From Acidimicrobiales bacterium (GTDB lineage Bacteria; Actinomycetota; Acidimicrobiia; Acidimicrobiales; Iamiaceae), in assembly GCA_035630295.1 (NCBI GenBank), contig DASQKY010000041.1, positions 1-64,000 on the forward strand: 64,000 bases of DNA, read 5' to 3'. Below, piece by piece: positions 26,508-35,099 of the stretch. The notes beneath the pieces are model-generated. The model did not search any database. It was not told where the DNA came from and saw only the letters and a list, made by a program, of their open reading frames with translations. A program made the position numbers and the translations under genes. Position 1 is the first letter of the stretch. Every line of letters starts with the position of its first letter.

Positions 26508-27125
26508 ATGAGCCTGGTGCGGGGCGGCGGCCGGACAGAGCCAATCGATCGGTCGGTCCCGTGTGGCCGACGACAGCACGGGACCCGTCCCGGCCTGGCG
26601 CGCGGGCGCCCGCCGAGCGAGGACGGTGAGGAGGTGTACCGCGCCCACGTGGCCACGGTGCACCGTTACCTGGCCTCGCGGGTCGGCTTCGAGATGGGGG
26701 AGGAGCTGACGGCTCAGACCTTCGTCGAGGCGTGGGCCCGCCGGGACGCCTTCGACCCCGAGCGGGGCTCGCAGGTGGCCTGGTTGCTGGGCATCGCCAC
26801 CAACGTCCTGCGCCACCACCTCCGCCAGGAGCGGCGCCGAGCCCGGGCCCACATGGCCCTGGCCGCCCAACGCCGCTTCACCACGCTGGCCGACTCGCTG
26901 CAGGACGAGGTGTCCGACGCCATGTCGACCGTGGAGAGGACCGCAGCCGTCCAGGTCGCCCTGGGCCAGGTCGACGGGGCCGACCGCGAGGTCCTGGTGC
27001 TGGCCGCCCAGCCCGACGTGACCTACCGGGCCATCGCTGAGCACCTGGGCATCCCGGTGGGCACCGTGCGGTCGCGGCTCAGCCGCGCCCGCCGCCGCCT
27101 GGCCGCCGAGGTCAACTCCCTCTGA
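26508..27125 (+). CDS. ECF-type RNA polymerase sigma factor
   Basis: A 205-aa sigma70-family factor. Region 2 spans EEVYRAHVATVHRYL to AQTFVEAWARRDAFD and includes the WLLGIATNVLRHHLR helix. Region 4 contains the helix-turn-helix (DVTYRAIAEHLGIPVGTVRS in part), preceded by LGQVDGADREVLVL. No anti-sigma gene is adjacent. It follows the orphan regulator by 186 bp and precedes the structured element and broken DUF4214 gene, which it might control. The exact start is uncertain, since GTG 26493 is in frame. Confidence 0.85.
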   Translation: MSLVRGGGRTEPIDRSVPCGRRQHGTRPGLARGRPPSEDGEEVYRAHVATVHRYLASRVGFEMGEELTAQTFVEAWARRDAFDPERGSQVAWLLGIATNVLRHHLRQERRRARAHMALAAQRRFTTLADSLQDEVSDAMSTVERTAAVQVALGQVDGADREVLVLAAQPDVTYRAIAEHLGIPVGTVRSRLSRARRRLAAEVNSL

Positions 27126-27357
27126 CGCGCCGCGGGCCGGCGGGGGCGATCTGCCGTCGCCGCCCGCTCGGCGCGCCCGTCCACAGTCGAACCCCGCCCC
27201 AGCCGGCCAGGGGCGAGGCCGGCACGCTCGTCCCCGAGCGGGCGGCGATCGGGCCGTGGATGGGTGGGGCCACAGGCGAGGCACTGGCCGCCGACATCCC
27301 TGGTTGGTACCCTTCCGATTGGTTGAGCGGTGCCTCCCCCTCGACCCTCATAGGCCT

Positions 27358-27481
27358 CGGTGCTCCGTCCTGTCGCGTCGGGGTACCGATGAGCCAGGTC
27401 CGTGCGTTCCTGCCGGCGTCGGACCGTCCATGGCTCAGGGGCGGCCGCCCGTACCCACCTTTCCCCCGGGTGCGGGCGGCT
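27358..27481 (+). ncRNA. Candidate structured RNA, copy 1 (three hairpins)
   Basis: It lies in the 514-bp gap between the sigma gene and the second DUF4214 gene. Hairpin P1 is 27358-27367 with 27379-27388. P2 is GAGCC 27391-27395 with 27432-27436, enclosing GGTCCG 27397-27402 with 27420-27425. P3 is 27443-27456 with 27468-27481. The 17-nt P2 loop (tgcgttcctgccggcgt) matches copy 2 at 16 positions. The stems differ from copy 2 but still pair, and the mismatched pairs are G-U only if read on the plus strand. The rest of the gap shows no gene. Confidence 0.6.
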
Positions 27482-27639
27482 CCCTCACCTGGCAGCCGCC
27501 GAAACTTCGCTGCGGAGACCATTAGGCGCAGGTTCGGCAAGGTTGGCTCGGACATGGTGAGTGCAGGCACTTCTCCCGGACTGTGGTTCCGGGGGTGGTG
27601 TCGTGCGGAAGTGTTCATCGACAGGGGGGATCCCTAATC

Positions 27640-30600
27640 ATGTTGTCCAGACGTTCGCTCATCGCATTGACCACGCTCGTGGTCGCGATGCGCGCCTTCG
27701 CTTTTGCCCTCCCCCCCTGGACTGGCGGTAGGTTCCGAAGGGTCTGACGCCCGGGTCGCAGAGGAGCTCTCCCTCTCCCTGGTCGACGGTCAGATCCTCC
27801 TCCGAGACGCCGAGGAGCCCCGCGCTCTCGAGCAGCCGACGACCATCGCCGGCACCTACGACACCGGCCTGGGCGGCACCGGGGTGATCTCCGGCGCGAC
27901 GTTCTCGACGCCGACGCTGTCGATCGAGCAGGACATCACCTCCCCGTTGGTGGAGACCGCGTACATCGACGCCTCCTTCACCCAGGTCGGCGCCATCACC
28001 GGCTCCATCACCCCCGAGGGCGCGGTCCTGGTGAACGTGGACGTGCGGGTCGATCTCCACATCGAGATCGGTGACCCGGCCTTCTACTGGGCCGACTGCG
28101 CGGCCACCCCGGTGCACCTGGCCCTGCAATCCACCGCTCCCTACGACCCCGACAGCGGGCAGGTGACCCTGGCCGACCCGGACTTCACCATCCCCACCAT
28201 CCCGACCACCCCCGACTGCAACACCCAGGTCAGCCCCACCATCAACGCGCAGCTGGCCGGCGCCGGCCACGCCCTGACCATGACCCTGGCCGGTGAGATC
28301 GAGCTGCCGCCCCCACCCGGGTGCCCGACGGTGACCACCCTGGCCGTGGATCCCGCGACCGGCTCGCGCCTGGACGACCCGGTCACGCTCACCGCCACCG
28401 TGATCGAGGACCCGGCCGCGGCGGCGGTGCCCGAGTGCGTCGAGGCCGAGGGTGCCCCCGCCGGGTTCGTGGACCTCTACGACGGGGCCACCCTGGTCGA
28501 GACGCTGGCCCTGGCCGCCGACGGCACCGCCACCCTGACCACCGAGGACCTGTTGGCCGGGCACCGCTCCCTGCGGGCCTCCTACCGGGGCCAGGAACCG
28601 TTCTCCGGCTCGGCCTCGCCGGCCGTGCCCTACCTGGTGGCCGCGCCGCCGACGATCACGTCCACGTTGCCGGCCTTCATCGAGATCGGCGCCGCCCCCG
28701 TCGAGCTCCAGGTCACCGCCCGCAACGTCGATCTCGGCGCCGGCATCGAGCGGGCCCGCCTGGACCTCACCCTGGCCCGCACGCTGGGGAACGGTCCCTC
28801 ACCCCTGACCGGGTCACCGTGGAACGCAAGGTCGGCGACGCCTGGGTGGCCCTGCCGCTCGACGGGTCCGGGACCCTCACCGGGGCCTTCGAGGTCGGTG
28901 ACAGCAGCGGTACCGACCTGGCCGCCGGCGCGGACGCGGTCGAGACCCTGCGCATCGCCGTGGGCCGGACCGTCGCCACCAGCCCCGGCCCTGTCCGCCT
29001 CACCTACGCCGTGACCGAGCTGGACGGGGGCGGGAACGCCGTCCGGACCGTGGCCACCGCCCAGAGCCCCTCCCTCCTGGTCGAGGCCAACCGGCGGCCC
29101 GCCACCATCACCTTCCCCGCCCCCTTCTTCGGCGGCCCGGTCTCTCCTCCGGTCGTCCGCCAGGGCAACACGGTCCAAGTGTTGGCGAATGTCACCGGCA
29201 TCGGGGGGGCCGGAGCCTCGGGGACGGCAGAGATCTGGCTGAACGGGCGGCGGATCGACGTCCAGGTGGCCAACACCACCGATGACGTCCGGCGCGACAT
29301 CCCCGTGGTGAACGGCACCATCAAGGGGAACTCGACCTGCCGGCCGACATCGTCCCGGGCTCGTACCAGGTGACGTTCAAGTACTCCGGTGACGCCCTGT
29401 TCCTGCCCGGCCAGAACACGGCCACCCTCACGGTGCAGCCCTCGATCGGCCCGATCTACACCTGCCGCATCGTCGGATCGGCCGCCAACCGGTTCAACGC
29501 CAACCTCGTCGCCCTGGGCAACCTGCCGGGGACGGCCCCCGCCGGGGCCGTCCCGGTCGACCACCTGAGCGTGGCCCTTTTCTACGGGCGGGGCGTCAAC
29601 ACTCAGAGCCTGGCGACCGATGTCCTCGAGACCGGGCCCAACCCGGCGGAACCTGACGGCGTGACGGGCGTCCAGCGAGTGACCTTCGGCTTCGAGCCTG
29701 GAGGGACGGGCACGGCTACCCACGTCGATCGCACCGGCACCCAGATGAACAATGCCGATCCGGCCAACCCCGATGCGATCATCGGGTTCCTGGGGGAGAC
29801 GGGGGCGCCGGTGATCGAAGGGGCTCCCGGTGAGGTGGCGCCGGTGGAGCTGGCCTCGGTGACCATCGAGACCATCGACAGCTTCGAGTTGCCGAGCACC
29901 ATCACCTGCACGCCGCGGGACGAGGCGACCGTCCTGGGTCGGGTCACCATCGCCGGGACGACTCTGGTGGTGGACGCGCCGCGGCCCACCCGGGGCGGCG
30001 ACCCGGTGACCCTCACCGCCACGACGGCGCCGGACGACGGGTACGTCGAGTTCCTGGATGGGGACACCACCATCGGGTTCGTGGCCGTGGAGGGCGGCGC
30101 TGCCTCGCTGGTCACCACGGACCTGGCTGCCGGTGAGCATCAGCTGCGGGCTCGTCACGTCGGGGGCCTCCTGGCCGCCTCCACCTCCTCCGAGACGGTG
30201 CCCCTCACCGTTCTGCCCGAGCACGAGTGCCCGGGCTTCGTGGCCGAGGGCTCCGGGGCAGTGGTGCGCCTGGTGTACCTGGAACTGTTGGGCCGTTGCC
30301 CGGATCAGGCCGGGTTCGATCACTGGCTGGCCCGTTTGGAGGGTGGGACGTCGCAGCAGGCGTTCGCTGATGTGATCTCGGCATCGGCCGAGGCGCGGCG
30401 GGTGGTGGCCAACGACGCCTACCGGACCATGCTCGGCCGCGACGGCGACCCGGCCGGCCTGGCGTTCTGGGCCGAGCGGTTGCGGACGGGTCGCTACGAC
30501 GAGCTGCTGACCGCCATCGGTGACACCGAGGAGTACTGGTCCCAGGCTGGTTCCACCAACGAGGGGTTCGTGACCCGGACCTACCAGCGGGTCCTGCAAC

Positions 30601-30884
30601 GGGATCCCGATGCCGCGGGCCTGGCCTACTGGACCAGCCGCCTCGATGGTGGTGAGGCTCGGTTCGTGCTGTTGCGCACGTTCACCCGCCTGGTGGAGCC
30701 GGCCCGGGTGATCGTGGTCCAGTCCTACGACGAGATCCTGGACCGGGCCCCCACCGCAACCGAGATCGAGAACCAGGTCGAGCGGTTCCGGGCCGACGGC
30801 AACCGCTCCGCCCTCTACGGCCGCCTCATCGGCACCGCCGAGTTCGTCACCCGGGCCCAGAGGCTCCCCAACCCCGAGGACTGA
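27640..30884 (+). pseudogene. Second DUF4214/Ig-like secreted protein gene, broken by three frameshifts
   Basis: The homologue of the gene at 15269 is spread over four reading frames. ATG 27640 (RBS AGGGGGGAT) opens a signal peptide, MLSRRSLIALTTLVVAM. The frame shifts at a C7 run (~27712-27718) into the domain ELSLSLVDGQILLRDAEEP. It shifts again at GGGGAAC near 28790 and again at GGGGAAC near 29324. The last part (from 29370) ends in four DUF4214 repeats such as LLGRCPDQAGFDHWLARL. Removing one C and adding two Gs restores one frame of about 1081 aa, against 1093 for the intact paralogue. It may be a real pseudogene, a phase-variable gene, or homopolymer errors in the assembly. Confidence 0.8.
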
Positions 30885-30909
30885 ACCCCGTCCCCCCGCC
30901 GGGTGGCCT

Positions 30910-30931
30910 GGTCGAGGCCCGTTCCTCGACC
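30910..30931 (+). terminator. Hairpin after the second DUF4214 gene
   Basis: GGTCGAGG (30910-30917) pairs perfectly with 30924-30931 around a 6-nt loop, 25 bp after the stop codon. There is no T tract. Confidence 0.45.
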
Positions 30932-30960
30932 GGGCGACCGCCTGGGGGGCGATGTGATCT

Positions 30961-31080
30961 CGGTGGGTCGGCCTCCTGTGCCGGCCCACCGATCGAGCCC
31001 GGTCCGTGCGTTCCTGCCGGCGCCGGACCACCAGCGGCTCACGGACCGGCCGCCCGCCCCATCCCCCGGGGCGGGCGGCC
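30961..31080 (+). ncRNA. Candidate structured RNA, copy 2 (three hairpins)
   Basis: This is the second copy of the element at 27358. P1 is 30961-30972 with 30980-30991. P2 is GAGCC 30995-30999 with 31036-31040, enclosing GGTCCG 31001-31006 with 31024-31029. P3 is 31048-31060 with 31068-31080 (13 bp, perfect). It lies 76 bp after the DUF4214 pseudogene and ahead of the groES operators, in a 374-bp gap without genes. It could be a 3' element of the DUF4214 transcript or a separate small RNA. Confidence 0.6.
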
Positions 31081-31122
31081 CTCCCGTGCCGGCCCCCCCG
31101 GAGGGGAACGGTCGGCGGACCT

Positions 31123-31149
31123 TTGGCACTCGGGGCTTGCGAGTGCCAA
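31123..31149 (+). promoter_or_regulatory. CIRCE operator 1 (HrcA site)
   Basis: TTGGCACTC-N9-GAGTGCCAA is a perfect dyad with the 9-bp spacer of the CIRCE element bound by the heat-shock repressor HrcA. It differs from the TTAGCACTC consensus at one position per arm, compensated on both sides. Confidence 0.88.
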
Positions 31150-31164
31150 ACGGCGGTCGTAGGG

Positions 31165-31191
31165 TTGGCACTCGGCACGAGAGAGTGCCAG
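31165..31191 (+). promoter_or_regulatory. CIRCE operator 2 (HrcA site)
   Basis: A second TTGGCACTC-N9-GAGTGCCAG lies 15 bp after the first, with one mismatch at the outermost pair. Two operators in tandem ahead of groES indicate HrcA repression relieved by heat shock. Confidence 0.87.
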
Positions 31192-31258
31192 CCGCCCCGA
31201 TCTCGGGGAGATGAACCTCGGTCCCCAGCGTGGGGGCCCAGCCGACTACGGAGGCGCA

Positions 31259-33207
<1,949 letters not shown>

Positions 33208-33247
33208 CGTCCCCCGGGACGCCGCTCACCTGAGCACCTGATCCACG

Positions 33248-33278
33248 ACGAGGCCCGGGCCCAGCGCCCGGGCCTCGT
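33248..33278 (+). terminator. Terminator of groESL
   Basis: ACGAGGCCCGGGC (33248-33260) pairs perfectly with 33266-33278, a 13-bp stem with a 5-nt loop, 41 bp after the groEL stop. A short CCGTTCT follows. Confidence 0.75.
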
Positions 33279-33447
33279 CCGTTCTGCCCACCGAACGCAC
33301 CGTCCGGGCGTGGCCCTGGGCACCGAGGGCGGCGAGCGGCCACATCGGTTCGGTCCACGGGAGCGCCGTCACCGGCGCGGCCATGACAGGACAGGTGCCG
33401 GCATCCGGGTCGGAGGAGCGCCGGGGGTGGCCGTAGGATCGGCGGCC

Positions 33448-33777
33448 ATGGACCGACCCCCGGCCGACCCGGCCAAGCTCCGCACGGCCTGGATCGAGTG
33501 GGAGACGGGCGAGACGCCACCCGGCCGCGTCGTCAGCAACCTGAAGACCGGCGGGTTCCGGGTCGTGCTGGAGCACCTGGCCGCCGAGGCCGGCACCGAG
33601 GCCCCGGGCGGGGCCGACGCCACCCGGCTGCTGGCGGTCTGGATGGAGTGGGAGACCGGCGACACCCCACCCGGTGCGGTGCTGGTGGCCATGGCCGAGG
33701 CCGGGGGCCGCGGCCTGCTCGACGCGCTGGTCGACGCCGCCGTGGCGGCTGCGGCCAGTGCCCCGCCCGAGGGGTGA
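33448..33777 (+). CDS. Small two-repeat protein (EWETGxTPPG repeat), unknown function
   Basis: A 109-aa soluble protein made of two similar ~35-residue units with a 50-residue period. Residues 11-45 contain AWIEWETGETPPG and residues 61-95 contain VWMEWETGDTPPG, each followed by a hydrophobic helix. I do not recognise the family. ATG 33448 was chosen because the repeat region starts soon after it. A longer frame to 33310 has low-complexity sequence. The Nudix gene follows after 7 bp, so the two are probably co-transcribed. Confidence 0.65.
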   Translation: MDRPPADPAKLRTAWIEWETGETPPGRVVSNLKTGGFRVVLEHLAAEAGTEAPGGADATRLLAVWMEWETGDTPPGAVLVAMAEAGGRGLLDALVDAAVAAAASAPPEG

Positions 33778-33784
33778 GCCGCGG

Positions 33785-34588
33785 ATGAGCGCCCGGGAGG
33801 AGGCTCCGGCCCTGGCCGTCCCCCTGGCCGGACGGGGTGGCCCCCAGCGCATCCCCCGGCCACCCGGCGGTGTCGGCCCGGGAGCGCCGGCCCCGTGGGC
33901 GGACCTGCCCGACGAGGCTCGCCGCCCCTCGGTGGACGACGTCCGTCGGGCCCTGGCCGCGGCCGGCCCGGCCCGCCCGTCACCGGTCGAGCGGCACGGC
34001 TTCTCGGTCGCCAGCCTGCCGGCCGAGGTGCGGGCCCTGGCCCGGGCCGAGGACGTGGCCGCCGTGCCCTCGGCCGTGCTGGCCCCGCTCTACGACCGGG
34101 ACGGCGAGGCCTGGGTGGTGCTCACCCGGCGCAGCCTGGCCATGCGGGCCCACGCCGGCGAGGTCAGCTTCCCGGGCGGCCGGGCCGAGGTCGGCGACGC
34201 GGACCTGGTCGCCACCGCCCTGCGGGAGGCCGAGGAGGAGATCGGCCTCGATCCCGCCACCGTGGAGGTGGTGGGGGAGCTGGACCACCTGGCCACCCTC
34301 ACCAGCGGCTCCTTCATCGTCCCGTGGGTGGGGGTCATGGCCGGCCCGCCGGAGCTGCGACCCGAGTCGTCCGAGGTCGACACCGTGCTCCACGTCCCCC
34401 TCTCGGAGCTGATGAGCCCCGGGGTCTTCCGGGAGGAGCGCTGGTCGTTCGGGCCCACCACCAGCCGGCCCATCGTCTTCTTCGACATCGTGGGCGACAC
34501 GGTGTGGGGCGCCACCGCGGCCATGCTCCGCCAGCTCCTCGGCCTCGTCACCGGCACCGTGGCCCGGGGCGAGATGGGCCACGACTGA
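33785..34588 (+). CDS. Nudix hydrolase, CoA pyrophosphatase type
   Basis: A 267-aa hydrolase predicted to cleave CoA or acyl-CoA to 3',5'-ADP and phosphopantetheine. The CoA-specific pattern LTRRSLAMRAHAGEVSFPGG runs into the Nudix box, which ends REAEEEIGL. The first ~60 residues are Pro/Ala-rich and lie outside the family core. The C-terminus contains a segment like WGATAAMLRQLL, usual for this group. The gene is convergent with the MazG-like gene, with two hairpins between. Confidence 0.85.
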   Translation: MSAREEAPALAVPLAGRGGPQRIPRPPGGVGPGAPAPWADLPDEARRPSVDDVRRALAAAGPARPSPVERHGFSVASLPAEVRALARAEDVAAVPSAVLAPLYDRDGEAWVVLTRRSLAMRAHAGEVSFPGGRAEVGDADLVATALREAEEEIGLDPATVEVVGELDHLATLTSGSFIVPWVGVMAGPPELRPESSEVDTVLHVPLSELMSPGVFREERWSFGPTTSRPIVFFDIVGDTVWGATAAMLRQLLGLVTGTVARGEMGHD

Positions 34589-34611
34589 GGGCGACGACCG
34601 GTCCAGGTCAC

Positions 34612-34657
34612 TTCTGAGGCGCCAGCGCACATCGGGACGTGCGCTGGCGCCTCAGAA
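34612..34657. repeat. 46-bp palindromic unit 1
   Basis: TTCTGAGGCGCCAGCGCAC (34612-34630) pairs perfectly with 34639-34657 (19-bp arms, 8-nt loop). It shares its outer 13 bases on both sides with unit 2. It lies between convergent genes, so it can act as a bidirectional terminator. Confidence 0.8.
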
Positions 34658-34682
34658 GAGCGGGACACCCGCCCGGCCTCGA

Positions 34683-34728
34683 TTCTGAGGCGCCACGGCC
34701 CGTGGGAGCGTGCGGTGGCGCCTCAGAA
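34683..34728. repeat. 46-bp palindromic unit 2
   Basis: TTCTGAGGCGCCAC (34683-34696) pairs with 34715-34728. The total length (46 bp) and outer arms are identical to unit 1, but the inner sequence differs. The units are 25 bp apart. The pairing suggests a REP/BIME-like repeat family. Confidence 0.8.
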
Positions 34729-34741
34729 CGGGAAGCGGGGG

Positions 34742-35023
34742 TCAGGGGCAGGCGCAGGGGGTGTAGGAGCAGGTGGGGCAGCCGGCGGCGTAGCGCTGGG
34801 CGGCGTCGTCGAGGGACAGGCCCAGCTGCTCGGCCAGCGAGGCCAGCCAGGCCAGCACGTCGCCCAGCTCGTGGAGCTGCTGCTCGGGGGTGCCCTTGCG
34901 GGCCGCCTGGGCCAGCTCGCCCACCTCCTCGGCCAGCCAGGCCACGGTGGCCGGCCGGCCCCGGGCCGCGTCGCGGCTTCCGAAGGCCTCACCGATCCGG
35001 CGCTGGAAGTCGGCGATGTCCAC
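34742..35023 (-). CDS. MazG-like nucleotide pyrophosphohydrolase
   Basis: A 93-aa all-alpha protein of the MazG/dUTPase-like fold, expected to hydrolyse non-canonical NTPs. The metal-binding glutamates and aspartate appear in WLAEEVGELAQAA and HELGDVLAWLASL. The C-terminus adds a Cys-rich tail, CPTCSYTPCACP, with four cysteines that could bind zinc. It is transcribed toward the hairpins. Confidence 0.8.
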   Translation of the reverse strand: MDIADFQRRIGEAFGSRDAARGRPATVAWLAEEVGELAQAARKGTPEQQLHELGDVLAWLASLAEQLGLSLDDAAQRYAAGCPTCSYTPCACP

Positions 35024-35099
35024 CGCCGCACCCTATGGCCGGCGTCATCGGCGCCGGGCGCCTGAACCGGGGCTGAACGGCGACCCCTCCGGTGTTTGC

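Noticed and set aside
27260-27637. Possible 125-codon gene upstream of the DUF4214 gene
   Set aside because: It covers the structured RNA element, whose stems covary rather than preserving codons, and has no RBS or recognisable domain.
27397-31022. The 22-bp identical string (27397-27418 and 31001-31022) as target-site duplications of a mobile element
   Set aside because: The similarity extends over ~125 bp with conserved structure and no transposase lies between. Duplicated RNA elements explain it better.
34612-34728. The two hairpins as a minimal CRISPR array
   Set aside because: The repeats are palindromic units with their own loops, there are only two, and no cas genes are nearby.
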